64,000 nt of DNA from Nonomuraea glycinis (GCF_014646515.1 NZ_BMNK01000019.1:33890-97889), one strand, 5' to 3'. Counted from the first letter of the stretch, positions 50,025 through 58,972 are shown. Notes: generated by a model not told the origin, from the sequence alone. Made by a program: numbers and translations.

Positions 50025-51476
50025 TTGAAAACCTCTGATGCGCCTGCCCCTCGTTCCTGGTCCTCCCGCCGTCCGGTGGTCCTCACGGCGGTGCTCGCCG
50101 CCGCGCTCACGGGCACGCTCGGCCCCGGGGCGTCCGCCGAGGCCGAAGCGCGCACCACGCGGCCCAAGGCTGCCGCCTGCCCGTCCGGCCTGGCCGACAA
50201 GGCCACCTGCCACACCGGCCGGGACGCCAACGGCGCCTACTACACGATGGCCGTCCCGAAGCGCTGGAACGGCTCCCTCGTCGTGCACGCCCATGGCGGG
50301 CCCGACGTCTCCTACGATGCGTCCACCCCGACCGAGGATCTGGCGCGCTGGGCGGTGATGGTCGACCAGGGATACGCCTGGGCCGGCTCCTCCTACCGGC
50401 GCGGCGGGTACGGGGTCAGGATGGCCGCCGCCGACACCGAGAACGTCCGCCGCCTCTTCGCGGCGCGTTTCGGCCGGCCGTCCCGCACCTACCTGCACGG
50501 ACAGTCCTGGGGCGGCAACGTCGCGGCCAAGGTCGCCGAGACCTACGGTCAGAAGCGCGGCGTCTACGACGGGCTGCTGCTGACCAGCGGCAACCTGAGC
50601 GGTGGCTCGCGCGGCTACGACCACCGCGTGGACCTGCGCGTGGTCTACCAGTACTACTGCCGCAACCTTCCCCGTCCCAAGGAGCGGCAGTACCCGCTGT
50701 GGCAGGGCCTCCCCGCCGACTCCACCCTGACCCCCGCCGCGATTCACGCCCGGCTGCAGGAGTGCACCGGCATCGACGCCGACCCCGGCGACCGGACCGC
50801 GCGGCAGCAGCGCAATCTCGACGCCATCCTCGCCGTCACCCGTATTCAGCAGGACACCCTGAAAACGGATCTGCTGTACGCGACCTACCTGTTCCAGGAC
50901 ATCGTGTTCAAGCGGCTCGACGGCCGTAACCCGTTCGGCAACCGAGGCGTGCGGTACAGCGGTTCCCACGACGACAAGGCGCTCAACGCCGGAGTGGCGC
51001 GATTCTCGGCCGACCCCGCCGCCCGCCGTGACCTGTCCTACGACAGCGACCTCACCGGCCGGGTGTCCATCCCGGTCCTCACCCTGCACGCCATCCACGA
51101 CCCGCAGGTCTTCGTGGAGCACGAGGCGGCCTACCGGGCCACTCTCCGGGGCGCCGGCCGGGACGGGCGGCTCGTCCAGACGTTCACGACGGAGTCCGAG
51201 CACGGCGAGCTGAGCGACTCCGAGTACGCCACTTCCATCTCCGCGCTCGACACGTGGGTGCGCTCCGGCCGGAAGCCGGCCCCGCACGCGATCGCCCGTT
51301 CCTGCGGCACGTTCGACAAGACGTACGGCAGCGGGTGCTTCTACGACTGGAACTTCCGGCCCGCGTCGTTCGCCACGAAGATCCGCCCCCGGCCCGGCGG
51401 CCTGCGCTGGCCCGCGATGACCGCCGCGCAGGAGCGCGCCTGGAGCCGGATCGACGGGGTGGGCATCGCTCCCTGA
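50025..51476 (+). CDS. Secreted alpha/beta-hydrolase-fold protein
   Basis: This 483-aa protein has a signal with twin arginines (SSRRPVVLTAVLAAAL), so Tat export is possible but Sec is not excluded. The mature domain has HGGPDVSYD and the nucleophile elbow HGQSWGGNV, and later HAIHDPQVF with an acid and SEHGELSD with the His. It resembles large secreted esterases of the feruloyl-esterase/tannase type. The TTG at 50025 is preceded by GAAGGAG with 7 bases of spacing. The GntR gene follows by 41 bases. Confidence 0.78.
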   Translation: MKTSDAPAPRSWSSRRPVVLTAVLAAALTGTLGPGASAEAEARTTRPKAAACPSGLADKATCHTGRDANGAYYTMAVPKRWNGSLVVHAHGGPDVSYDASTPTEDLARWAVMVDQGYAWAGSSYRRGGYGVRMAAADTENVRRLFAARFGRPSRTYLHGQSWGGNVAAKVAETYGQKRGVYDGLLLTSGNLSGGSRGYDHRVDLRVVYQYYCRNLPRPKERQYPLWQGLPADSTLTPAAIHARLQECTGIDADPGDRTARQQRNLDAILAVTRIQQDTLKTDLLYATYLFQDIVFKRLDGRNPFGNRGVRYSGSHDDKALNAGVARFSADPAARRDLSYDSDLTGRVSIPVLTLHAIHDPQVFVEHEAAYRATLRGAGRDGRLVQTFTTESEHGELSDSEYATSISALDTWVRSGRKPAPHAIARSCGTFDKTYGSGCFYDWNFRPASFATKIRPRPGGLRWPAMTAAQERAWSRIDGVGIAP

Positions 51477-51495
51477 GCCGCTTGTGCCCAATTTT

Positions 51496-51505
51496 TGCTA
51501 CAGCA
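51496..51505. promoter_or_regulatory. TGCTACAGCA operator-like site before the second GntR gene
   Basis: TGCTACAGCA lies 12 bases before the GTG start of the GntR gene at 51518, inside TTTGCTACAGCAT. This 13-base sequence is identical to the reverse complement of that at the other GntR gene (36055-36070 region). Confidence 0.55.
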
Positions 51506-51517
51506 TATGGTGTCGAG

Positions 51518-52237
51518 GTGGCATTCGATCCTTGGGCGGGCGTCCCGGAGACCAGCTTGGCCGATCAGGTGTACGCGTGGCTGCGTGCCGCGGTGCAAGG
51601 CGGCACGCTGAGCCGGGGGCAGAAGGTCACCGAGCGAGAGCTGGCGGCCCGGCTCGGCGTGAGCCCGACGCCCGTACGCGAGGCGCTTCGGCAGCTCATC
51701 CACGAGCGTGTCGTCGTACGCACCGGGCCACGCTCCCTGCAGATCGCGGACTACGGCCCCGAGACCCTGGACGAGATCGCGGAGACGGAGGCCCGGCTGC
51801 GCGGACTCGTCGCCCGGTTCGCCGCGCGCAAACGGCCGCCGTCACTGGTCAAGAGCCTGAACGAGAGCCTCGCTGAGGCGGACGCGCTGGTCGCGCGGCT
51901 CCTGAGGGCTCGGCAGGACGGCACGCTGGGCGAGTGCGCCGAATCGCTGGACCGGGTGATGGCGATCCTCGCCCGCTTCCATCGCCGGATCGAGGGGGCC
52001 GCCGCCAACCCGGTCATGGAGGCCCTGCTCGCGCAGTCGCGGGTGTTCTCGCGGGACGAGCGGCTGCACCGGACCATCGAGCGGATCGACAGCCAGCCCG
52101 AACGGTTCGTCCGCCGCTACCGCGAGCACCAGGCGCTCCTCGACGCGATCGCCGAAGGCGACGAGGAACGGGCCGACAACCTGGCCTTCGCGCATCACGT
52201 CACGGCCGCCCGGCGGCGGAGAGCACCGCGCCGCTGA
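51518..52237 (+). CDS. GntR family regulator, FCD (FadR) subfamily
   Basis: This 239-aa paralogue of the 36-kb regulator has LADQVYAWLRAAVQGGTLSR, VTERELAARLGVSPTPVREA as the winged helix, and an FCD effector domain. The GTG at 51518 keeps the operator-like TGCTACAGCA just upstream. Its position after the secreted hydrolase gene, which has its own TGCTATAGCA, suggests it controls that gene. No strong ribosome-binding site is visible, so translation may be leaderless or coupled. Confidence 0.8.
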   Translation: MAFDPWAGVPETSLADQVYAWLRAAVQGGTLSRGQKVTERELAARLGVSPTPVREALRQLIHERVVVRTGPRSLQIADYGPETLDEIAETEARLRGLVARFAARKRPPSLVKSLNESLAEADALVARLLRARQDGTLGECAESLDRVMAILARFHRRIEGAAANPVMEALLAQSRVFSRDERLHRTIERIDSQPERFVRRYREHQALLDAIAEGDEERADNLAFAHHVTAARRRRAPRR

Positions 52238-52298
52238 AGGGTGCTCGCACGACCGCTCCGGCCGGCGCGAGGAGTGGGTGTTCCACGCCCGCGCCCGC

Positions 52299-53150
52299 TC
52301 AGTCGAACACCCGGCGGAGCGTCCCCGGTGGGGTGCTCCGCGGACGCCACTCGCGCGGATAGCCGACCGACACCTCCTCGAAGCGGACGCCGTCGTGCCA
52401 GGTGGTCCGGGGGATGTGCAGGTGCCCGTAGACGGCGACCGCGGCCCGGTAGCGCAGGTGCCAGTCGGCGGTCCGCTCGGTGCCGCACCACTGGGCGAAC
52501 TCCGGGTAACGCAGGATCCGGGTGGGCTCGCGTACCAGGGGATAGTGGTTGACCAGCACGGTCGGCAGGGTGTCGTCGAGGTCGGCCAGCCGCCGCTCGG
52601 TCTCGGCCAGCCGGGCCCAGCACCAGGCCTCCCGGCTGGGGTACGGGTCGGGGTGGAGCAGGATCTCGTCGGTGCACACCACGCCCGTCTCGTAGGCGTA
52701 GTCCAGCGACGCCTCCTTGGTGGTCAGGCCCGGCATCCGGAAGGAGTAGTCGTAGAGCAGGAACAGCGGCACGACCGCGACCGGGCCGCCCTGCCCCGTC
52801 CACACCGGATACGGGTCCTCCGGGGTGACGACGCCGAGCTCGCGGCAGGACTCCACCAGGCGGCGGTAGCGGGCCTCGCCGCGCAGTTGGACCGGGTCCT
52901 CCCGGGGGGTCCACAGCTCGTGGTTGCCCGGCGTCCAGATCACCTTGGCGAACCGGCCGGCGAGCAGGCCCAGGGCCCATTCCACGTCGGCGAAGAGCTC
53001 TCCGACGTCACCGGCGACGATCAGCCAGTCGCCGTCGTGCTCGGGCTTGATCCTCTCGACGATCTCACGGTTCTCCTTGTAGGCGACGTGCAGGTCGCTG
53101 ATCGCGAACAGCGTCGGGGCTTCCACGGCCGAAGGCGTCGGGGCTTCCAC
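52299..53150 (-). CDS. Metallophosphoesterase
   Basis: This 283-aa calcineurin-like phosphoesterase has the metal-binding blocks ISDLHV, VAGDVGE, WTPGNHEL and VYGHLH. Proteins of this kind are often encoded beside the phosphopantetheinyl transferase in actinomycetes, as here. The N-terminus contains an imperfect tandem repeat (EAPTPSAVEAPTLFA) from a duplicated 24-bp DNA unit, so the true start may be the second half. Substrate is not known. Confidence 0.83.
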   Translation of the reverse strand: MEAPTPSAVEAPTLFAISDLHVAYKENREIVERIKPEHDGDWLIVAGDVGELFADVEWALGLLAGRFAKVIWTPGNHELWTPREDPVQLRGEARYRRLVESCRELGVVTPEDPYPVWTGQGGPVAVVPLFLLYDYSFRMPGLTTKEASLDYAYETGVVCTDEILLHPDPYPSREAWCWARLAETERRLADLDDTLPTVLVNHYPLVREPTRILRYPEFAQWCGTERTADWHLRYRAAVAVYGHLHIPRTTWHDGVRFEEVSVGYPREWRPRSTPPGTLRRVFD

Positions 53151-53158
53151 GGGCGAAG
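53111..53158. repeat. Tandem 24-bp repeat at the phosphoesterase start
   Basis: Units at 53111-53134 and 53135-53158 (GCGTCGGGGCTTCCACGGnC form) differ by one base. The repeat duplicates the codons for EAPT-A near the start of the phosphoesterase. Confidence 0.85.
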
Positions 53159-53412
53159 GCTAAGCGAGGCCCCCGCCGACCTCAACCCCCTGCCGCCATC
53201 CAGTACGTGAGCCCCAGGGTTGTCTCGCGCCGATCGGTCTGGGTACCGTGCTGCTGGCCGGTGGATTCCCGCACCGTCGCCGACACGCGGTCGACATCAA
53301 CGAGGTGACGAGCGGTGGGGCAGGTGTTCTCGCTGGTTCTCAGCCGGAAGATCAGCGTGACCGGAGACGCGGCGGAGTGACGCGCGATGGCGGCACCGCG
53401 CACCGGGACGGG

Positions 53413-54090
53413 ATGAACGACCCGCTGTCCACGACCGGACTGCTCGCCCAGGTCCTGCCCGCGCAGGCGCTGACCGCCGAGGTGTACGCCGATCCGCCTC
53501 GTGTCGTGCTGTTCCCGGACGAGGAGGCGGTGATCGCGCGCGCGGTGGACAAGCGCCGCCGTGAGTTCGCCACCGTCCGGCACTGCGCCCGCGCCGCGCT
53601 GGAACGACTCGGGGTGACGCCCGGCCCGATCCTGCCTGGCGAGCGTGGCGCGCCGCGCTGGCCGGCGGGGGTCGTCGGCAGCATGACCCACTGCGCCGGC
53701 TTCCGTGGCTGCGCGGTCGCCCACGCCACCCACCTGCGCACGATCGGCCTCGACGCCGAGCCGGCCGAGCCGCTGCCCGACGGCGTCCTGGACGCCATCG
53801 CGCTGCCGGAAGAGCGGTCCGGACTCCGCCGCCTGGGACCGGGGGTTCCGTGGGACCGGCTGCTGTTCAGCGCCAAGGAATCGGTCTACAAGGCCTGGTT
53901 CCCCCTCACCCACCGGTTCCTGGAGTTCGACCAGGCCCGGATCGAGCTGGACCCGGCCGGCGGGTTCACCGCGACACTGCTGGTGGCGCCGCCGAGCACC
54001 GTCATCGGCCCGCTGACCGGGTTCACCGGCCGCTGGATCCACCGCGACGGCCTGCTGATCACCGCGATCGCCGTCCCCGCCCAGATCTGA
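53413..54090 (+). CDS. 4'-phosphopantetheinyl transferase (Sfp/EntD type)
   Basis: This 225-aa protein has the three family blocks: GSMTHCAGF, IGLDAEP with a Mg ligand, and FSAKESVYKAW with the Lys/Glu pair. It moves phosphopantetheine from CoA to carrier-protein serines of PKS, NRPS and similar systems. No carrier-protein gene is in the window, so it acts elsewhere in the genome. The ATG at 53413 gives a normal length; the ~260 bases before it hold no other gene that I can support. Confidence 0.88.
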   Translation: MNDPLSTTGLLAQVLPAQALTAEVYADPPRVVLFPDEEAVIARAVDKRRREFATVRHCARAALERLGVTPGPILPGERGAPRWPAGVVGSMTHCAGFRGCAVAHATHLRTIGLDAEPAEPLPDGVLDAIALPEERSGLRRLGPGVPWDRLLFSAKESVYKAWFPLTHRFLEFDQARIELDPAGGFTATLLVAPPSTVIGPLTGFTGRWIHRDGLLITAIAVPAQI

Positions 54091-54217
54091 CGCCGCGACA
54101 AGCACGTACGGGTATGCCCGCGCGATGGACCTCATCGCCGATCGAGCCGGCCGAGATCGGCGCCTGGGTCGGTCGTGTCGGTGGGCTACTCTACAGATGT
54201 TCATAAAGAGGACAAGT

Positions 54218-54232
54218 GTTCGCATAGCGAAC
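54218..54232. promoter_or_regulatory. Inverted-repeat operator before the thiolase operon
   Basis: GTTCGC-ATA-GCGAAC is a perfect inverted repeat with a 3-base spacer, 15 bases before the thiolase ATG. It differs from the CTAACAA-type sites at 58945 and 60958, so this operon may have separate control. Confidence 0.6.
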
Positions 54233-54246
54233 AGTTGGAGGACGGT

Positions 54247-55434
54247 ATGGGCTCCGCCTTCGTCTACGCCGCGGCGCGTACACCCTTCGGCAGGTTCAAC
54301 GGCGCGCTAGCCGGCGTGCGCCCCGACGACCTGGCGGCCACCGCCCTGCGGGGCGCGCTGGCCAAGGTCCCGGCGCTGGATCCGGCCGCGATCGGCGACG
54401 TCGTCTGGGGCAACGCCAACGGCGCCGGTGAGGACAATCGCAACGTCGGCCGGATGGCCGTGCTGCTCGCCGGCCTGCCGGTGAGCGTGCCCGCCACCAC
54501 GGTGAACCGGCTGTGCGGGTCCAGCCTGGACGCGGCCATGATGGCGTCGCGGACGATCGAGAGCGGCGACGCCGACGTGGTGGTGGCCGGCGGCGTGGAG
54601 TCGATGACGCGCGCCCCGTGGGTGCTGCCCAAGCCCTCGCGGGCGTTCCCGGCCGGCGACGTGACCGCCGTCTCCACCACGCTCGGCTGGCGCCTGGTGA
54701 ACCCGAGGATGCCCAAGGAGTGGACCGTCTCACTCGGCGAGGCGAACGAGCGACTGCGGGAGAGGTACGCCATCTCCCGCGAGCGGCAGGACGCCTTCGC
54801 GGCCCGCTCGCACGTGCTGGCCGACGCCGCCTGGAACGCCGGGTTCTACGACGACCTGGTGGTGCCGGTCGAGGGCGTGGACCTGGCGCGCGACGAGGGG
54901 ATCAGACCCGGCTCCACCCCGGAGACGCTCGCCGGCCTCAAGCCGGTCTTCCGGCCCGACGGCACCATCACGGCCGGCAACGCCTCACCGCTCAACGACG
55001 GCGCTTCGGCGGTCGTGCTCGGCTCGGCGGCGGCCGCGAGCCGGATCGGCGCCGACCCGATCGCCCGCGTGGCCGGGCGCGCCGCCTCGGCCCTCGAACC
55101 GCACCTGTTCGGGTACGCGCCGGTGGCCGCCGCCGACCAGGCGCTGCGCCGGGCCGGCATCGGCTGGGACGACGTCGGGGCCGTGGAGCTGAACGAGGCG
55201 TTCGCCGTGCAGTCGCTGGTCTGCGTGGACGCCTGGAAGGTCGACCCGGAGATCGTCAACACCAAGGGCGGCGCCATCGCCCTCGGCCACCCCCTCGGCG
55301 CCTCCGGCGGCCGCGTCCTCGGCACCCTCGCCCACGTGCTCGCCGAACGGGGCGAGCGGTGGGGGGTCGCCGCCATCTGCATCGGCGTCGGCCAGGGGCT
55401 GGCCGTCGTCCTCGAGAACGTGAGCGCCTCATGA
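54247..55434 (+). CDS. Acetyl-CoA acetyltransferase/beta-ketoadipyl-CoA thiolase
   Basis: This 395-aa thiolase has nucleophile Cys90 in RLCGSS, NEAFAVQSL, the GHPLGASGG histidine and the second Cys in CIGVGQG. Segments such as VPATTVNRLCG resemble PcaF/PaaJ enzymes that cleave 3-oxoadipyl-CoA into succinyl-CoA and acetyl-CoA. GGAGG lies 4 bases upstream of the ATG. It is coupled by ATGA to two CoA-transferase subunits, the PcaIJ arrangement. A role in the last steps of steroid-ring breakdown is also plausible given the neighbouring cluster. Confidence 0.85.
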   Translation: MGSAFVYAAARTPFGRFNGALAGVRPDDLAATALRGALAKVPALDPAAIGDVVWGNANGAGEDNRNVGRMAVLLAGLPVSVPATTVNRLCGSSLDAAMMASRTIESGDADVVVAGGVESMTRAPWVLPKPSRAFPAGDVTAVSTTLGWRLVNPRMPKEWTVSLGEANERLRERYAISRERQDAFAARSHVLADAAWNAGFYDDLVVPVEGVDLARDEGIRPGSTPETLAGLKPVFRPDGTITAGNASPLNDGASAVVLGSAAAASRIGADPIARVAGRAASALEPHLFGYAPVAAADQALRRAGIGWDDVGAVELNEAFAVQSLVCVDAWKVDPEIVNTKGGAIALGHPLGASGGRVLGTLAHVLAERGERWGVAAICIGVGQGLAVVLENVSAS

Positions 55435-56108
55435 CGGCCATCACCGGCGATCCCGACGAGGCCGTCGCCGGGATCGCGGACGGCGCCACCGTGCTCGTCG
55501 GCGGGTTCGGCATGGCGGGCATGCCGGTCACGCTGATCGAGGCGCTGATCCGGCAGGGCGCCACGGATCTGACCGTGGTCAGCAACAACGCGGGCAACGG
55601 CGACACCGGCCTGGCCGCCCTGCTCGCCGCCGGCCGGGTGCGCAAGATGATCTGCTCGTTCCCGCGCCAGAGCGACTCCTGGGTCTTCGACGGCCTGTAT
55701 AGGGAGGGGCGGATCGAGCTGGAGGTCGTCCCGCAGGGCAACCTCGCCGAGCGGATGCGCGCCGCCGGCGCCGGCATCGGCGCGTTCTTCAGCCCCACCG
55801 GCGTCGGCACGCTGCTGGCCGAGGGCAAGGAGCGGCGCACCATCGACGGCCGGGAGTACGTGCTGGAGTATCCGATCAAGGGTGACGTCGCGCTCATCGG
55901 CGCCTACCTCGGCGACCGGAGGGGCAACCTCGTCTACCGCAAGACCGCCCGGAACTTCGGGCCCGTCATGGCGACGGCGGCGACGTTGACGATCGCCGAG
56001 GTGCGCCGGGTCGTCGAGCTCGGCGAGCTCGACCCCGAGGCGGTCGTCACGCCCAGCATCTACGTGGACCGGATCCTGGACCTGAGCGCAGCGGAGGCCA
56101 GCTCATGA
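55431..56108 (+). CDS. 3-oxoacid CoA-transferase subunit A (PcaI-like)
   Basis: This 225-aa protein is the alpha subunit of class I CoA-transferases, with DGATVLVGGFGMAGMP, the Gly-rich CoA loop, and SNNAGNGDTG. Together with the next gene it should transfer CoA from succinyl-CoA to a 3-oxo acid such as 3-oxoadipate or acetoacetate. Its ATG overlaps the thiolase stop, and its stop overlaps the subunit B start. Confidence 0.87.
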   Translation: MTAITGDPDEAVAGIADGATVLVGGFGMAGMPVTLIEALIRQGATDLTVVSNNAGNGDTGLAALLAAGRVRKMICSFPRQSDSWVFDGLYREGRIELEVVPQGNLAERMRAAGAGIGAFFSPTGVGTLLAEGKERRTIDGREYVLEYPIKGDVALIGAYLGDRRGNLVYRKTARNFGPVMATAATLTIAEVRRVVELGELDPEAVVTPSIYVDRILDLSAAEASS

Positions 56109-56797
56109 CGTTCCCCATCCCTCCGGCGGGCCGGACCGTCGAGCACCTGGGCCGCGGTCCGCTCGGCCGCGACGAGCTCGCCGCCGTGGTCGCCCGCGAC
56201 ATCCCGCGCGACTCGTTCGTCAACCTCGGCATTGGCCAGCCGACGACGGTGGCCGACCACCTCGCCGCCGACTCCGGCGTCATCCTGCACACCGAGAACG
56301 GCATGCTCGGCATGGGCCCCGCCGCGTCGGCCGACGAGGTGGACCCCGATCTGACCAACGCCGGCAAGATCCCGGTCACCGAGCCGCCCGGCGCGGCGTA
56401 CTTCCACCACGCCGACTCCTTCGCCATGATGCGCGGCGGCCACCTGGACGTCTGCGTGCTCGGCGCCTACCAGGTCTCCGAGCGCGGCGACCTGGCCAAC
56501 TGGCACACCGGCGCCCCCGACGCGATCCCCGCCGTCGGCGGCGCCATGGACCTGGCCATCGGCGCCAAGGACGTGTTCGTCATGATGACGCTGTTCGCCA
56601 GGGACGGCTCACCCAAGCTCGTCCGGGAGTGCACCTATCCGCTCACCGGCCTGGCCTGCGTCAGCCGCCTCTACACCGACCAGGCGCTCTTCCAGGTCGG
56701 CCCCGGCGGCGTCACGGCGGTCGAGACGTACGGCACGACCGTCGACGAGCTCGCCGCCCGGCTCGACGTCACGGTGAGCCGGCTCGACGGGCGGTAG
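56105..56797 (+). CDS. 3-oxoacid CoA-transferase subunit B (PcaJ-like)
   Basis: This 230-aa beta subunit has SFVNLGIGQPT and HTENGMLGMGP with the catalytic Glu that forms the glutamyl-CoA thioester. It completes the PcaI/PcaJ-type heteromer encoded with the thiolase. The three genes form a tight operon whose likely product is acyl-CoA that the thiolase cleaves. It ends beside a convergent esterase gene. Confidence 0.88.
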   Translation: MTFPIPPAGRTVEHLGRGPLGRDELAAVVARDIPRDSFVNLGIGQPTTVADHLAADSGVILHTENGMLGMGPAASADEVDPDLTNAGKIPVTEPPGAAYFHHADSFAMMRGGHLDVCVLGAYQVSERGDLANWHTGAPDAIPAVGGAMDLAIGAKDVFVMMTLFARDGSPKLVRECTYPLTGLACVSRLYTDQALFQVGPGGVTAVETYGTTVDELAARLDVTVSRLDGR

Positions 56798-56798
56798 C

Positions 56799-57749
56799 TC
56801 AGGCGAGGGCCCGCCGGAGCGCGTCGAGCCGGTGGGCCCAGATGCGCTGTGACAGGGCCGTGTCGGGGGCGAACATCTCCGAGGCGTGATAGGAGCCCGG
56901 GTGGACGTGCAGCTCGGTCGGCACGCCCGCCTGCATGAGCCGCTGCGCGAACGCGATGTCCTCGTCCCGGAACAGGTCGACGGTGCCGACGTCGAGGTAG
57001 GCGGGCGGCAGGCCGGCCAGGTCCCCGGCCCGGGCCGGGGCGGCGTACTGGTCGGCGTCCTTGCCGCCGAGGTACCAGGCCCAGGCCTCGATGTTGGTGG
57101 CACGGTCCCACAGCCCGATGTCGGTGATCTCATGACTGGACAGCGTCTCGTTCCGGTCGTCGATCATCGGGTAGATCGGCATCATGAACGACAGCGCGGG
57201 GCCGCCGCGGTCGCGTGCCAGGAGCGCGGTGCCGATGGTCAGCCCGCCGCCGGCGCTGCCGCCGTAGATCGCCAGCCGTTGCGGGTCGATGCCCAGCTCG
57301 GTGGCGCTCTTCGCGGTCCACACCAGGCCGGCGTAGCAGTCCTCGACGGGGGCGGGGTGGGGGTGCTCCGGAGCGAGCCGGTATTCGACGGAGACCACGA
57401 CGGCGCCGACCGCGTCGCAGATCTTCGTCGCGACGTCGTCCTCCGAGGCGAGGTCGCCGAGGATCATGCCGCCGCCATGGATGTAGTAGAGGCCGGGCAG
57501 CGGGCCCGCCTGGTCGACCGGCCGGTAGATCCGCACGGTGAGGTCGGGAGCCCCGTCAGGGCCGGGAACGGTCCGGTCCTCCTTGGTGACGTTCGGGTTG
57601 TCGGGCGCCTCGACGGCGAGCGCCATGGCAGCGGCGGCGGCGCGGCGCTCGGTGATGTCGGGGATGCTCTGGAGTCCTTCGGGCATCATGGCGCGCATCG
57701 CGTCCAGGGGGATGCGGCTCGCAGGGTCGATCAGGTCGCGACGGGACAT
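56799..57749 (-). CDS. Hormone-sensitive-lipase family alpha/beta-hydrolase
   Basis: This 316-aa carboxylesterase has the oxyanion-hole motif HGGGMILGD, nucleophile Ser in GGSAGGG, and the late acid and His (DLFRDED, GSYHASE). HSL-type esterases hydrolyse short to medium acyl esters. No signal peptide is seen. It lies convergent to the CoA-transferase genes and upstream of nothing else, so it may act on steroid esters near the C/D-ring cluster, but that is only a contextual guess. Confidence 0.85.
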   Translation of the reverse strand: MSRRDLIDPASRIPLDAMRAMMPEGLQSIPDITERRAAAAAMALAVEAPDNPNVTKEDRTVPGPDGAPDLTVRIYRPVDQAGPLPGLYYIHGGGMILGDLASEDDVATKICDAVGAVVVSVEYRLAPEHPHPAPVEDCYAGLVWTAKSATELGIDPQRLAIYGGSAGGGLTIGTALLARDRGGPALSFMMPIYPMIDDRNETLSSHEITDIGLWDRATNIEAWAWYLGGKDADQYAAPARAGDLAGLPPAYLDVGTVDLFRDEDIAFAQRLMQAGVPTELHVHPGSYHASEMFAPDTALSQRIWAHRLDALRRALA

Positions 57750-57817
57750 GGGAGTCCTCTCTGGACGAGCAGGGCGGGTGCCGACGGTGTGACCTTACAA
57801 GAGCGATGTGACGATGA

Positions 57818-58933
57818 TCACTCGTCGAGCACGTGGGCGGCCAGCCGGGCCCGGTGCCAGGCGGGCGAGCCGAACAGGGCCGCCGCCGCGTGGGCCCGCT
57901 TGAAGTGCAGGTGGGCCTCGTGCTCCCAGGTGAAGCCGATGCCGCCGTGCAGCTGGATGGTCTCGGCGGCCACCGCCGCGTACGCCTCCGCGCAGTACGC
58001 CTGGGCCGTGGCCGCCCGTACCCCGAGGTCGGGTGCGTCGTCGGCGAGCGCGCGGGCGGCGTCGCGGCTGACCGATCGGGCGGATTCGACCAGGACGTAC
58101 AGGTCGGCCAGCCGGTGCTTGACCGCCTGGAACGAGCCGATCGGCCTGCCGAACTGCTCCCGGACCTTCACGTACGCGAGCGTCATCTCCAGGCACCGGT
58201 CGCTGCCGCCGAGTTGTTCGGCGCTGAGCGCGGTCGCCGCCACGGCGAGCAGCCGTTCGAGGACGCGCCGCCCGTCGGCGGCGAGCAGCCGGGCGGGCGC
58301 GGCGTCGAACCGCACCCGCGCCTGCGGCCTGGTGCGATCCAGCGTGACAAGCGACTCCACCCGGACGCCGGGGGCAGCGGGGTCCACACGATAAAGCCCA
58401 AGACCGCCGTCGGGAGTTCGGGCGGGCACGATGAACAGGTCGGCGCGGGCGCCGTCGAGCACATGCTCCTTGACGCCGGTCAGCCGCCCGCCCGCCACCT
58501 GGGCGCGGATCGCCGCCGGATCCCAGGTGCCGCCCTCGGCCCAGGCCAGCGCCCCGACCCGGCTACCGTCGGCGAGACCGGGCAGCGCGCCGGTCGCGCC
58601 GCTCACGCTGTCGGCGGGGCTGGGCTGCGTGCTGGTCGCGCCGCACGCGAGGAGGGCTTGAGTGGCGAGTACGGCGGAGCCCAGGTAGGGCAGGGTGGCC
58701 ACGGCCCGGCCCAGCTCTTCGCACACCACCTGGGTTTCGGCCAGGGTGCAGCCCGCGCCGCCGTGCTCCTCGGGCACGGCGAGGCCGAACGCGCCCACCT
58801 GGTCGGCGAGCAGTCGCCAGATGGTCTCGTCGTACCCGGCCTCGGCGTCCGGCGCGGGCCGGGACGGGGGAGTGCGCGCCAGGAGGGTGCGCACGGTGCT
58901 CCGCAGCTCCTCCTGCTCGTCCGTGGTGATCAC
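57818..58933 (-). CDS. Acyl-CoA dehydrogenase subunit-like protein of the steroid-ring cluster
   Basis: This 371-aa protein belongs to the FadE group with an N-terminal helical domain and C-terminal QLHGGIGFTWEHEAHLHFKR, typical of partner subunits in actinobacterial alpha2beta2 acyl-CoA dehydrogenases. The GTG at 58933 gives a full N-terminus (VITTDEQEELRSTV). It is divergent from fadE30 across a CTAACAAGTGCTTGGTAG operator, so both are probably induced together in C/D-ring degradation. Its exact counterpart (FadE31-33 type) cannot be fixed without alignment. Confidence 0.82.
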   Translation of the reverse strand: MITTDEQEELRSTVRTLLARTPPSRPAPDAEAGYDETIWRLLADQVGAFGLAVPEEHGGAGCTLAETQVVCEELGRAVATLPYLGSAVLATQALLACGATSTQPSPADSVSGATGALPGLADGSRVGALAWAEGGTWDPAAIRAQVAGGRLTGVKEHVLDGARADLFIVPARTPDGGLGLYRVDPAAPGVRVESLVTLDRTRPQARVRFDAAPARLLAADGRRVLERLLAVAATALSAEQLGGSDRCLEMTLAYVKVREQFGRPIGSFQAVKHRLADLYVLVESARSVSRDAARALADDAPDLGVRAATAQAYCAEAYAAVAAETIQLHGGIGFTWEHEAHLHFKRAHAAAALFGSPAWHRARLAAHVLDE

Positions 58934-58944
58934 ACTCGTATTAT

Positions 58945-58962
58945 CTAACAAGTGCTTGGTAG
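58945..58962. promoter_or_regulatory. KstR2-like operator between two acyl-CoA dehydrogenase genes
   Basis: CTAACAAGTGCTTGGTAG contains AACAAGTGCTTGGT, which fits the KstR2 consensus AnCAAGnnCTTGnT known in mycobacteria and rhodococci for the HIP (C/D-ring) regulon. It lies in the 39-bp gap between the divergent starts, so one TetR-type repressor could block both genes. Confidence 0.8.
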
Positions 58963-58972
58963 GGTTCCAGGT

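Noticed and set aside
53248..53412. Extended phosphopantetheinyl transferase N-terminus
   Set aside because: The extra ~55 residues are Gly/Arg-rich and outside the family's usual length; no match to the fold is seen before residue MNDPL.
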